Shown here piece by piece: positions 34,786 to 43,496 of a stretch of DNA of 64,000 nucleotides (the first letter of the stretch is position 1; each line of letters begins with the position of its first letter). A model generated the notes under the pieces. It was not told the origin of the DNA. It ran no database searches and saw nothing but the letters and a program-made list of their open reading frames with translations. A program made the position numbers and the translations under genes. Origin of the DNA: an uncultured Bacteroidales bacterium (GTDB lineage: Bacteria; Bacteroidota; Bacteroidia; Bacteroidales; WCHB1-69); the NCBI GenBank assembly GCA_934699095.1, contig CAKUVI010000001.1, positions 62,001 through 126,000 of the forward strand, written 5' to 3'.

Positions 34786-36930
34786 ATGAGAAATAAAATA
34801 AGTTTTTTGTGCATCATGATCATGATGCTCGTTGTTGGAGCTCGTGCCGATGAAGGAATGTGGCTTCCCTATTCTATCAATGGTCAGAATTTGGCTGAAA
34901 TGCAGCGGCTCGGTTGCAAATTGACTCCTGAGCAGATTTTCAGCTTTAACAAACCCAGCCTTAAAGACGCCATCGTCCAGTTTGGCGGCGGTTGTACCGG
35001 AGAATTGATTTCACCTGAAGGATTGCTTCTCACCAACCACCACTGCGGACTTGGTCAGGTTCAGGCTCACTCTTCTGTGGAACATGATTACCTTCAAGAC
35101 GGATTCTGGGCTAAAAGCAAGTCGGAAGAACTTCCAAATGAAGGCTTGACAGTCTCTTTCCTGTCTTATATTGAAGATGTTACCGAAGCCATCCTTAAGG
35201 GTGTTACGGACGAGATGACAGAGCAGGAACGTGATGCTAAAATCAGGGAGAATGGAACGGCGATCGCCAATGACCGCAAAAAAGACAGGGATGTACGTGT
35301 TGAAATCGTTCCTTTCTATCATGGAAATCAATATATTCTCTTCGTTTATGATGTTTACAAGGATGTGCGCCTTGTTGCTTGTCCGCCTTGGGGAATTGGC
35401 AAGTTCGGTGCCGACACAGACAACTGGACATGGCCACGTCACAAGGGCGATTTTTGCATCTTCAGAGTATATACTGCACCCGACGGCTCTCCGGCTGCAT
35501 ACAGCAAGAACAATGTGCCTATGAAATCCAAGCATTTTCTGCCGATTTCTCTCAAGGGCGTTAAACCTGGCGACTATACGATGATATTGGGTTATCCCGG
35601 TTCAACCGACCGTTACTCCACCTCTGGAGCCGTCAAGAATGTTGTGGATTACGAAGGACCTGCCATCATTGCGTGCCGCACCACAAAACTTGAACAGTAC
35701 CGCAAACACATGGATGCCGACCAGGCCGTATTTATCAAATATGCTTCAAAACAGGCTGGCGTGAGCAACTATTGGAAATATTATATCGGACAGGTGAAAC
35801 AACTGGAACGTAATAAGGTTTTTGAAAAACGCTCTCAACAGGAACAGGCTTTCCGCGATTGGGTTAACCAAAGCAACGACAGAAAGAAAGAGTATGCCAA
35901 CCTGTTCCAAGATATTGACAAATATTGGAATCATCAATCCAAGTACACAAAGGCCATAATTTATCACCGTGAGGCTGGATGGCGCGGCGGCGAGGCAGTG
36001 GCTTTTGCAAACCGCTTCATGCGCCTTAACAACACTATAAACGCAAAGGCTGCACCTAAGGAACAGATTGTGAAGTTCGCACAGACAATGAAGGGCTCGG
36101 TGAAAGACTTCTTCAAAGACTATGACAAAGAGACAGACCGCGATGTGACTATTGCCCTGCTGAATCTCTTCTATAAAGACGTGAATCCTGAACAACTTCC
36201 GACTCTCATTAAAAAAGTGGGCGATAAATCACATGGTGACTTCACTGCTTTTGTGAATGATGCCTTCGCAAAGTCTGTATTTGTGGATGAAAACAAGCTC
36301 AATGAATGGCTAAACAATCCGAAATCACTCACAAAAGATCCTATTTACGCACTTATGTACGATATCGTCAAATCGGCTGTGACACTTGAAGAACAATCTG
36401 AAACTGTTTCAAACAGCCGTTCCGAACGACTCTATATGAAGGGACTTATGGAGATGCAAAAAGACAGGAATTTCTATCCGGATGCAAATTTCACCATGCG
36501 CCTTACATACGGAAGCGTTCAAAATTGCAAGCCTTCCGATGCAATCACCTATGATTATATAACCACATTGGATGGAGTGATGGCCAAATACAAACCAGGA
36601 AACTGGGAATTCGATGTGCCTAAAGACCTTATCAAATTGTGGGAAAACCACGATTACGGCCGTTATGCTAACGAAAATGGCGATTTGGTTGTCAATTTCA
36701 TCACTACCAACGACATCACTGGAGGCAACTCCGGAAGCCCTGTGATCGACGCAAACGGAAATCTCATAGGCCTTGCATTTGATGGAAACTGGGAAGCAAT
36801 GAGCGGCGACCTCTCTTTTGAAAATGAAGTACAACGCACCATTTGCATGGATACCCGCTATCTTCTTTTCATAATCGACAAGATGGCAAACGCACAAAAT
36901 CTGATGAATGAATTGAAAATCGTAGAATAA
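34786..36930 (+). CDS. S46 family dipeptidyl-peptidase, DPP7-like
   Basis: Periplasmic serine peptidase that removes dipeptides from peptide N-termini, important for amino-acid-using Bacteroidota. 714 residues, signal peptide ending in GARA, mature start DEGMWLP as in all S46 enzymes. Catalytic histidine in LLTNHHCGLGQ (His85/86), aspartate in the NWTWPRHKGDFCIF segment or near it, and nucleophile Ser649 in TGGNSGSP. Eighteen residues after the serine is Gly667 (AFDGNWE). As I recall the family, arginine there marks DPP11 (Asp/Glu at P1) and glycine marks DPP7 (hydrophobic P1), so DPP7-like is inferred. Single gene with promoter and terminator. Confidence 0.93.
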   Translation: MRNKISFLCIMIMMLVVGARADEGMWLPYSINGQNLAEMQRLGCKLTPEQIFSFNKPSLKDAIVQFGGGCTGELISPEGLLLTNHHCGLGQVQAHSSVEHDYLQDGFWAKSKSEELPNEGLTVSFLSYIEDVTEAILKGVTDEMTEQERDAKIRENGTAIANDRKKDRDVRVEIVPFYHGNQYILFVYDVYKDVRLVACPPWGIGKFGADTDNWTWPRHKGDFCIFRVYTAPDGSPAAYSKNNVPMKSKHFLPISLKGVKPGDYTMILGYPGSTDRYSTSGAVKNVVDYEGPAIIACRTTKLEQYRKHMDADQAVFIKYASKQAGVSNYWKYYIGQVKQLERNKVFEKRSQQEQAFRDWVNQSNDRKKEYANLFQDIDKYWNHQSKYTKAIIYHREAGWRGGEAVAFANRFMRLNNTINAKAAPKEQIVKFAQTMKGSVKDFFKDYDKETDRDVTIALLNLFYKDVNPEQLPTLIKKVGDKSHGDFTAFVNDAFAKSVFVDENKLNEWLNNPKSLTKDPIYALMYDIVKSAVTLEEQSETVSNSRSERLYMKGLMEMQKDRNFYPDANFTMRLTYGSVQNCKPSDAITYDYITTLDGVMAKYKPGNWEFDVPKDLIKLWENHDYGRYANENGDLVVNFITTNDITGGNSGSPVIDANGNLIGLAFDGNWEAMSGDLSFENEVQRTICMDTRYLLFIIDKMANAQNLMNELKIVE

Positions 36931-36955
36931 TTACCATTTCCGACTATTTTATTTT

Positions 36956-36989
36956 GGCGGACTTGTTTCATGACAAGTCCGCCTTTCTT
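36956..36989 (+). terminator. Terminator of the S46 peptidase gene
   Basis: Perfect 11-base arms (GGCGGACTTGT and its complement, 36956-36966 and 36973-36983) around a 6-base loop, then TTTCTT. Confidence 0.85.
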
Positions 36990-37002
36990 GTTAAAATTGT
37001 TG

Positions 37003-37010
37003 TATCTTTG
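37003..37010 (+). promoter_or_regulatory. -7 element of rsmA
   Basis: TATCTTTG, 30 bases before the ATG at 37041, directly after the upstream terminator. Confidence 0.7.
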
Positions 37011-37040
37011 CAGAATCAATCAAAAAATCAAGGGATACAA

Positions 37041-37805
37041 ATGTTGGTAAGAGCAAAAAAAAGATTAGGACAGCATTTTTTGAATAATGAGAAAATAGCA
37101 AAGGACATAGCAGATGCAGTTCTCACGAAAGATGCCAATGTGTTGGAAATCGGGCCAGGTATGGGAATGCTTACACAGTTTCTGATGCAGCGCGATTTTT
37201 CAGAGTTTGCTGTTGTGGAATTGGACGAGGAATCTGTTGCCTACTTGGAGACCAGTTTCCCGGATCTGAAAATAATAGGCGGTGACTTTCTGAAACTTGA
37301 CCTGAATGCGATTTCGGTAGAAAAGATGGTCATAGCAGGGAATTTTCCCTATAACATCTCGTCACAGATCCTATTCAAGGTCTTGGAGAACAAAGATAAA
37401 GTTGTGGAGCTGGTCGGGATGTTTCAAAAGGAGGTTGCGGAGCGGGTTTGTGCAACGGCCGGAAAGAAACAGTACGGCATTCTGAGTGTCCTGCTGCAGG
37501 CATTTTATGATACTGAATATCTGTTCACCGTTGGGGAGAACGAGTTTACACCGCCACCGCAAGTCAAGTCGGGGGTGATACGCATCACACGCAACCTTGA
37601 CAAAAAACTGAATTGCGATGAGCAGATTTTTAAGCTGATTGTGAAAACGGCCTTCAATTACCGTCGCAAAACACTTCGCAACGCACTGCAGACTCTACAC
37701 TTTGATGACTCTTTTGTGGCGTCCGAGCCGTTGTTTTCGAAACGTGCCGAGCAGCTGACTATTCAGGATTATGAATATCTTGCAAGTAAATATGTGAAGA
37801 AATAA
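37041..37805 (+). CDS. rsmA: 16S rRNA (A1518/A1519) dimethyltransferase
   Basis: KsgA: dimethylates two adjacent adenines in helix 45 of 16S rRNA during small-subunit assembly. 254 residues from the ATG at 37041; the longer frame from 36954 would run through the terminator and promoter. Motifs: KKRLGQHFLNN at the N-terminus, SAM-binding VLEIGPGMGMLT near residue 36, and catalytic NFPYNISSQILF near residue 100. Convergent with ruvC. Confidence 0.96.
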   Translation: MLVRAKKRLGQHFLNNEKIAKDIADAVLTKDANVLEIGPGMGMLTQFLMQRDFSEFAVVELDEESVAYLETSFPDLKIIGGDFLKLDLNAISVEKMVIAGNFPYNISSQILFKVLENKDKVVELVGMFQKEVAERVCATAGKKQYGILSVLLQAFYDTEYLFTVGENEFTPPPQVKSGVIRITRNLDKKLNCDEQIFKLIVKTAFNYRRKTLRNALQTLHFDDSFVASEPLFSKRAEQLTIQDYEYLASKYVKK

Positions 37806-37815
37806 TCGTTATTTG

Positions 37816-38379
37816 CTATTTTACGATTCTGTCCTCGTTTTGAGCTATAAAGCTTTTCCAATTTGTGACTTTTGATTTTCCAAAGACGATTTTTTGTTGC
37901 AGATGGTGACAGACGGCTGCTGCAAGAGCATCGGTGGCGTCTAAAAATTGGATTTGCTCTGATATTGGATACATTCTGCACAACATAGCGCAGACCTGTT
38001 CTTTGGAGGCGTTACCGTTGCCAGTGATGGATTGCTTTATCTTTCTTGGAGAATATTCAAAAACATCCATGCCGGCGTGCAGACATGCGGCGATCACTAT
38101 TCCTTGGGCACGGCCCAATTTTAGCATTGATTGGACGTTTTTGCCGTAAAAAGGGGCTTCAATTGCCAGTGTGTCAGGTTTGTATTGCTCTATTATGGAG
38201 TTTATTTTTTCGTAAATGAACTTCAGTCTTGCATACATATCCGTCATCTTTTTCATCTGCAGCACGCTCAATACTTCAACCTCAGACTTGTTGAGTTCAG
38301 TGTTGAGAAGAGCGTAACCCAGGACATTTGTCCCTGGGTCGATGCCTAAGATTTTTCTTCTGACGCTATTGTTTTCCAT
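37816..38379 (-). CDS. ruvC: Holliday junction resolvase RuvC
   Basis: Endonuclease that cuts Holliday junctions. 187 residues with the RNase-H-like catalytic acids: the first Asp in ILGIDPGTNVLGYALL near residue 14, Glu in LAIEAPFYGKN, and the final Asp pair in FLDATDALAAAVCH. Third gene of corA / retropepsin-like / ruvC, with 3- and 2-base gaps. The genome thus splits ruvA and ruvC between two unrelated operons. Confidence 0.96.
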   Translation of the reverse strand: MENNSVRRKILGIDPGTNVLGYALLNTELNKSEVEVLSVLQMKKMTDMYARLKFIYEKINSIIEQYKPDTLAIEAPFYGKNVQSMLKLGRAQGIVIAACLHAGMDVFEYSPRKIKQSITGNGNASKEQVCAMLCRMYPISEQIQFLDATDALAAAVCHHLQQKIVFGKSKVTNWKSFIAQNEDRIVK

Positions 38380-38382
38380 ATT

Positions 38383-38811
38383 TTATTTGTTGAAAAACAG
38401 TTTTTTGTTTGAATAATCAATAATGGCTTTGTGTTTTACTAAAAAATCATTACCAAGAATCATCTGTATGGGTTCCAGATTCAGCATTTCATAAGCTGAG
38501 TTAATATGGATGAAATCGATGACGGCAATTGTGAGGGTGCCTTTTTGTCGGTAGTGACCGATTCTGAAATCTTCAATGTCAGTGGCGAGCACTTCAAAGT
38601 CGGAGCCTCCGATACCTGCATTCACGCCTTCATTCTGTTCCATGTCTTTATCTGGCAGAACAGATTTTATGAAGTTTTTGTCGATGCAGCTGTGTGATGC
38701 GCCAGTATCGAGTACGGCGCGTATTTTCCGACCTTCCACAACGGGTTTGACGATGGTGTGGAAATCGCCGTGTTCCATCTCTATTATTTCAAAATTCACC
38801 TTGTAGGGCAT
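38383..38811 (-). CDS. Retropepsin-like aspartic protease domain protein
   Basis: 142 residues forming one clan-AA aspartic protease half-unit. The active-site triad is AVLDTGASHSCID near residue 34, followed by the flap region and the hydrophobic-hydrophobic-Gly motif MILGNDFL near residue 117. Such proteins need to dimerise. No signal peptide or membrane segment is visible, so it is predicted cytoplasmic, and the substrate is unknown. It sits between corA and ruvC with almost no gaps and must share their transcript. DDI1/PerP-type single-domain retropepsins are the closest known analogues. Confidence 0.85.
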   Translation of the reverse strand: MPYKVNFEIIEMEHGDFHTIVKPVVEGRKIRAVLDTGASHSCIDKNFIKSVLPDKDMEQNEGVNAGIGGSDFEVLATDIEDFRIGHYRQKGTLTIAVIDFIHINSAYEMLNLEPIQMILGNDFLVKHKAIIDYSNKKLFFNK

Positions 38812-38813
38812 TG

Positions 38814-39725
38814 CTAAAGCCAGTGTTTTTTGATGAAGAAGAGAATGAGAACAATGGAAATGAAGAGGCAGATGCCGATGACTATCAGAAATGCGTGGGG
38901 GGAAGTGGCGAGGGGCAGTTCCACATTCATGCCATAGAGTCCGGATATGAATGTCAGAGGCAGAACTATGGTTGAGATGATGGTGAGCATACGCATGATC
39001 TCGTTGGTTTTGTTAGTCTGCAAAGAGTCGAACGTGTTGGAGAGGCCAGCAACCAATTCGCCATAGTCGTCAACCATATCCCACATCTTTTGGTAGAAGT
39101 CCAAGATATTGCCCCAATATTCTTCCATATCGTCAGCGAAGCCTTTTACTTCACCTGATTCGAACATTTTGAAGAGGCGTAGTTGGGGTTTGAACATGGT
39201 ATTCATCTGGATAATATTTTTCCGGATGATAGAGATTTGTTGAATGATTTTTTCGGCCCTGCTGCTAAAGAGTTCCCGGCTGATGAAGTCGATTTCGGTG
39301 CCGAGCCTTTCCACAATCAGGAAGGTCTCTTTCATCATGCGGTAGAGGATATGGTATAGCATTGCATCGGAAGTGCCGCTGATCTCATCCTCATCTTCGG
39401 GTTCAGGATCTATCTTTTTAAGATTGAACAAGTCTTGTACCACGTAATGTGAATTTCCGACTGTGATCAGGAAATCTTGGCCCCAGAATATCTTTGTTTC
39501 CTCAGTTTTCACCAATCGGGTGCGTTGGTCAAGCAGTGGAAAATGAAGCACAAGGAAGAAATAGTCGTCGTAAATGTCTATCTTAGGACGTTGCACGAAG
39601 CTTGAGCAGTCTTCAATATCCAAGGGGTGGAAGTGGAAGTTATCCCTCAAAAAATCCAAATCCTCTACTGTGGGATTTGTAATATGATGCCATTTATATG
39701 CGCCAAAGTTAATGGTATCTACCAT
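38814..39725 (-). CDS. corA: CorA-family Mg2+/Co2+ channel
   Basis: Pentameric inner-membrane channel for magnesium or related divalent ions. 303 residues: a large N-terminal cytoplasmic domain and long stalk helix, then two C-terminal transmembrane helices. The defining YGMN motif after the first (LTFISGLYGMNVELP) is present, and the end is basic (FFIKKHWL). First gene of the corA operon, with a -7 element 71 bases upstream. I looked for a magnesium riboswitch in the leader and saw none. Confidence 0.93.
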   Translation of the reverse strand: MVDTINFGAYKWHHITNPTVEDLDFLRDNFHFHPLDIEDCSSFVQRPKIDIYDDYFFLVLHFPLLDQRTRLVKTEETKIFWGQDFLITVGNSHYVVQDLFNLKKIDPEPEDEDEISGTSDAMLYHILYRMMKETFLIVERLGTEIDFISRELFSSRAEKIIQQISIIRKNIIQMNTMFKPQLRLFKMFESGEVKGFADDMEEYWGNILDFYQKMWDMVDDYGELVAGLSNTFDSLQTNKTNEIMRMLTIISTIVLPLTFISGLYGMNVELPLATSPHAFLIVIGICLFISIVLILFFIKKHWL

Positions 39726-39796
39726 AGAAACAACCTCCTTTCTTTTAATGGATTATGAAACAATTACTACATCTTAGTGCGATATTTAAGAAGTTG

Positions 39797-39804
39797 CAAA
39801 GATA
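39797..39804 (-). promoter_or_regulatory. -7 element of the corA operon
   Basis: TATCTTTG on the minus strand, 71 bases before the corA ATG. Confidence 0.6.
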
Positions 39805-39848
39805 CAATTTTTCTTATTGGGTCTGTTCCATAAAATTATGAAAAACGA

Positions 39849-41402
39849 CTAAGAGCAAATGAGGATGGCGGTTTTCAGGCCATCGATTGCGGCGCTCATG
39901 ATTCCTCCGGCGTAGCCTGCACCCTCGCCGATAGGGTACATTCCAGGCACGGAGGCAGATCTGTTGTCGTCGCGGATTATTCTCACGGGAGAGGAGGAGC
40001 GGGTCTCCACGCCTGTCAGGACGGTGTCCACATTGGCAATTCCGTGCATTTTTGCATTAAACAGTGGCAGCGCGGTGCGCAGGGCGCCAACAGCGTAATC
40101 AGGCAGGCATTTGCCGAGGTCGCAGTATTTGAGACCGTGTGGGTAGGAAGGGACCACCTTGCGATGGCGTGAAGCCACTTGTCCATTCAGAAATTCTCCC
40201 ACGAGGTTGCCGGGGGCACGCCCGTCGCCGGCAATCTCGAATGCCAAACGCTCGTATTTCTCCTGATAATCTATGCCGTCAAGGACGCTTCCCCGCATGA
40301 AATCATCTGGCACCACACTCACCAACAGGGCACTGTTGGCGTTTTGCTTGTCGCGCTTGAACTCACTCATGCCGTTCGTCACTATAGTGCCCTCTTCACT
40401 CGCCGACGCCATGACCGTGCCGCCGGGACACATGCAGAATGTATATACACCGCGTTGCTTGATGTGCACCACGCCTTTGTAGGATGCGGGCGGCAGAAGA
40501 TTCGCAGAATTGCCATATTGCATCCAGTTGATGTCACGCTGAAGATGCTCCATCCTGACCCCGATGGAGAATGCCTTGGGCTCCATGAGGACACCTTGGG
40601 AATGCAGCATCCGTATGGTGTCGCGCGCCGAATGCCCGAGCCCCAATAACAGATGCCCCGTCTTGAACGTTTCACCATTGTCACAACGCACAATCAATGT
40701 TCCACCATTTCTCTCAAACGATTCGAAAATGGTGTTGAAGTGGAATTCGCCGCCTAACGACATTATTTCCAGACGGATATTCTTCACGACCTTGGAAAGA
40801 TAGTCTGTGCCGATGTGCGGGTTCTGTTGGTATGTGACCTCCTCTGGAGCGCCGTGTTTTTTTAATTCCTCAAGTATGAAGCTGTTGTATTCGCTGTTGA
40901 CATTGGTATTGAGTTTGCCATCGGAGAATGTGCCGGCACCGCCCTCGCCAAACTGCACATTTGAGTTTGGATTCAGAATCTTCTCGTTCAAGAATCTCTG
41001 TACGGATTTCTGGCGCTCGTCAATCTGCTCGCCGCGTTCAATCACTATCGGTGATGCGCCGCACCGCGCCAAATACAAGGCCGCAAACATACCCGCGGGC
41101 CCGAACCCCACTACAACAGGACGCATCCCATTGCCCCATTTGTGATATTCCATCCTGTAGGCTTCCTTGCATTCAGAAACCCCTGCTGAACCTCTCAAAT
41201 TGCCATATTTCTCAGGCACTTCAACCTCTACCTGAAACAAATACGATATACTGCTCTTCTTCCTCGCATCTATCGACTGCTTCACAATTCTTAATCCAGA
41301 CAAATCTTCTGTCCTGATTTTGAACTGTTTGCACACAAAATTCTTTATGTTTTTCTCATTCCCGACGGGAATCTTCACATTTGTCAGTTTTAACCTTATC
41401 AT
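39849..41402 (-). CDS. FAD-dependent oxidoreductase (COG2509 type)
   Basis: 517 residues from the ATG at 41402, 19 bases after its -7 element; the longer frame overlaps that element. An N-terminal ferredoxin-fold-like segment (about 1-85) precedes the dinucleotide-binding motif VVVGFGPAGMFAALYLA and the FGEGGAGTFSDGKLNT segment typical of this uncharacterised dehydrogenase family. The second FAD segment is near the C-terminus (YPIGEGAGYAGGIMSAAIDG). The physiological substrate is unknown. Monocistronic, divergent from the mutase gene. Confidence 0.85.
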   Translation of the reverse strand: MIRLKLTNVKIPVGNEKNIKNFVCKQFKIRTEDLSGLRIVKQSIDARKKSSISYLFQVEVEVPEKYGNLRGSAGVSECKEAYRMEYHKWGNGMRPVVVGFGPAGMFAALYLARCGASPIVIERGEQIDERQKSVQRFLNEKILNPNSNVQFGEGGAGTFSDGKLNTNVNSEYNSFILEELKKHGAPEEVTYQQNPHIGTDYLSKVVKNIRLEIMSLGGEFHFNTIFESFERNGGTLIVRCDNGETFKTGHLLLGLGHSARDTIRMLHSQGVLMEPKAFSIGVRMEHLQRDINWMQYGNSANLLPPASYKGVVHIKQRGVYTFCMCPGGTVMASASEEGTIVTNGMSEFKRDKQNANSALLVSVVPDDFMRGSVLDGIDYQEKYERLAFEIAGDGRAPGNLVGEFLNGQVASRHRKVVPSYPHGLKYCDLGKCLPDYAVGALRTALPLFNAKMHGIANVDTVLTGVETRSSSPVRIIRDDNRSASVPGMYPIGEGAGYAGGIMSAAIDGLKTAILICS

Positions 41403-41421
41403 CAGCAAGAGTTTATATCTG

Positions 41422-41429
41422 CAAAGATA
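41422..41429 (-). promoter_or_regulatory. -7 element of the FAD oxidoreductase gene
   Basis: TATCTTTG on the minus strand, 19 bases before the ATG at 41402. Confidence 0.65.
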
Positions 41430-41514
41430 CACAAAAAGTTGGTTTGCTTTCCCATTTTTGCGTTAGTTGTTATTTTTATCTGAGGTGGATGTTAAATAAT
41501 TCATTTATAAATTG

Positions 41515-41522
41515 TATTTTTG
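41515..41522 (+). promoter_or_regulatory. -7 element of mutA
   Basis: TATTTTTG, 20 bases before the ATG at 41543. Confidence 0.65.
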
Positions 41523-41542
41523 CAACCTCAAATATAAAAGGT

Positions 41543-43390
41543 ATGAGTAACGAAAAATTATTTACTGAATTTCCAGAAGTTTCTACCGAAAAATGGGAAG
41601 AGACAATCAATAAAGATCTCAAGGGTGCCGATTATGAGAAAAAATTGGTGTGGAGAACCGATGAAGGCTTCCAGGTACGCCCGTATTATCGCGCCGAGAA
41701 TTTGAAGGATTTGGATTATCTTAAGACAATGCCGGATGAGTTTCCTTACACACGAGGCACAAAAAAACACGACAACAGCTGGGCTATTGTTCAAGAGGTG
41801 GAGGAGGCGGATCCTGAAAAGGCAAACGAGATTGCTACCAACGCCCTTCAGCGCGGCGCTACCTGCATCGCTTTCAATGCTGCCAATGTTTCTGATGCCG
41901 CTTCGCTGGAAAAGCTCCTTAAAGACATGGATCTCAATACAGTTGGAGTTCAGTTCAACCATGTGAAAAACTATATTGAACTCACAAAATTGTTCGTTGG
42001 TTATATTGAGAAAAATAATTTCGACAAACAGAAAATACAGGGCAGCATCAACTTCGACCCTTTGGTTTATCGCTTAAAACACAATAAGTTCTGGAAATCA
42101 GCTGAAGAGGATATGCAACAGGCGGTTGCTCTGATAGAGAAGACGGAAGGAATGCGTAATTTCAAGGTCATCAACGTCAATGGTATCGCACTTCACAACG
42201 CCGGCTCTACCATCGTTCAGGAACTCGCATACTCCCTTAATATGGCAAACGAGTATATGGCATTTTGCACAGGCAAGGGATTGAAAGCAGAGAAGGTGGC
42301 ATCGAGAATCCAACTCACCCTCTCTGTCGGCTCTAACTATTTCATGGAGATAGCAAAGTTGCGCGCAACACGACTTCTTTGGTCAACCATGATTGCCCAA
42401 TACAAGCCTGAATGTGATTGTGCTTACAAGCTTCATATCAATACTGTGGCTTCCACTTGGAACAAGACAATGTTCGATCCGTACGTCAACATGCTGCGTA
42501 GCACCACAGAAGGCATGTCGGCGGTTATTGGCGGCTCTGACTCCATTTCGTTGCAGCCGTTTGATGTCGCCTATAAAGAATCTGACGAGTTCTCACGCCG
42601 TATCTCACGCAATGTTCAAGTCATTCTGAAGGAAGAAGCTTTCATGGATCGTGTTGTTGACCCCGCAGCTGGTTCATATTACGTTGAGAATTTGACGAAC
42701 TCCATAGCTGAAAATGCATGGAAGCTGTTCCAGGATGTTGAGAAACAGGGCGGTGCTCTTGCGGCTATCGAGAATGGTTCTTTGCTCTCAGCAATAGAGG
42801 AAAGCTGTCAGAAAAGGGATATGAATATCGCCACACGACGCTATATCCTCCTTGGCACTAACCAATATCCGAACATCAACGAGACTATGTCGGATAAGAT
42901 CGAACGCACTCTCAAGGATGACAGCGAGGGTCTTAAAGCTTACCGCGGCGCCACTGCTTTCGAGGAGATTCGTCTCCAAACCGAGAAATATGCAAAATCA
43001 AACCACAGACCTGCAGTTTATCTGCTCAAACTTGGCAACTTGGCAATGCGTCAGGCTCGTGCAGGTTTCATTACTAATTTCTTTGGCTGTGCTGGTTATA
43101 AAATTGTAGAACCTGCCGGATTTGCAACCGTTGAGGAAGGTGTGAAGGCCGCACAGGAAGCCAATCCCGATCTCATAGTTGTATGTAGTTCTGATGAAGA
43201 ATATGCAACACTGGGCGTGGAAGCCGCAGAACAATGCAAGAAGGCAATGCCAAACATTCCATTCTTAGTGGCTGGCAACCCCATAGAATCTACAGAGGCT
43301 CTCAAGAATGCTGGCGCTGAAGATTTTATCCACGTAAGAGTCAATATTTTGGAATCTTTAAGAAAATACAATCAAATGTTACTGAAATAG
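41543..43390 (+). CDS. mutA: Methylmalonyl-CoA mutase small subunit
   Basis: Non-catalytic subunit of the B12-dependent mutase that interconverts succinyl-CoA and methylmalonyl-CoA in propionate metabolism. 615 residues: an N-terminal TIM barrel and a C-terminal flavodoxin-like domain (about 500-615, starting TNFFGCAGYKIVEPAG). The B12-ligand motif DxHxxG of the large subunit is absent, which identifies the small subunit. I start it at 41543, after the -7 element; the frame extends to 41381. The large subunit gene does not follow: a terminator comes 34 bases after the stop, then genes on the other strand. Confidence 0.93.
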   Translation: MSNEKLFTEFPEVSTEKWEETINKDLKGADYEKKLVWRTDEGFQVRPYYRAENLKDLDYLKTMPDEFPYTRGTKKHDNSWAIVQEVEEADPEKANEIATNALQRGATCIAFNAANVSDAASLEKLLKDMDLNTVGVQFNHVKNYIELTKLFVGYIEKNNFDKQKIQGSINFDPLVYRLKHNKFWKSAEEDMQQAVALIEKTEGMRNFKVINVNGIALHNAGSTIVQELAYSLNMANEYMAFCTGKGLKAEKVASRIQLTLSVGSNYFMEIAKLRATRLLWSTMIAQYKPECDCAYKLHINTVASTWNKTMFDPYVNMLRSTTEGMSAVIGGSDSISLQPFDVAYKESDEFSRRISRNVQVILKEEAFMDRVVDPAAGSYYVENLTNSIAENAWKLFQDVEKQGGALAAIENGSLLSAIEESCQKRDMNIATRRYILLGTNQYPNINETMSDKIERTLKDDSEGLKAYRGATAFEEIRLQTEKYAKSNHRPAVYLLKLGNLAMRQARAGFITNFFGCAGYKIVEPAGFATVEEGVKAAQEANPDLIVVCSSDEEYATLGVEAAEQCKKAMPNIPFLVAGNPIESTEALKNAGAEDFIHVRVNILESLRKYNQMLLK

Positions 43391-43424
43391 TGACTTAGAT
43401 ATTGTTTGTTAATACTTTAAAAAG

Positions 43425-43457
43425 AAAGTCTCCTTCATACATAAAGGAGACTTTTTT
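43425..43457 (+). terminator. mutA terminator
   Basis: Perfect 11-base arms (43425-43435 and 43444-43454, AAAGTCTCCTT) around an 8-base loop, then a T-run. The A-run on the left lets it also act for the gldD transcript. Confidence 0.85.
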
Positions 43458-43496
43458 TATAGCTGTCAAAATGGAATTCAAAATATGTTCTGTGTG

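Noticed and set aside
35011..35535. 174-residue minus-strand frame inside the S46 peptidase gene
   Set aside because: Lies across the catalytic histidine region of a real gene; no support of its own.
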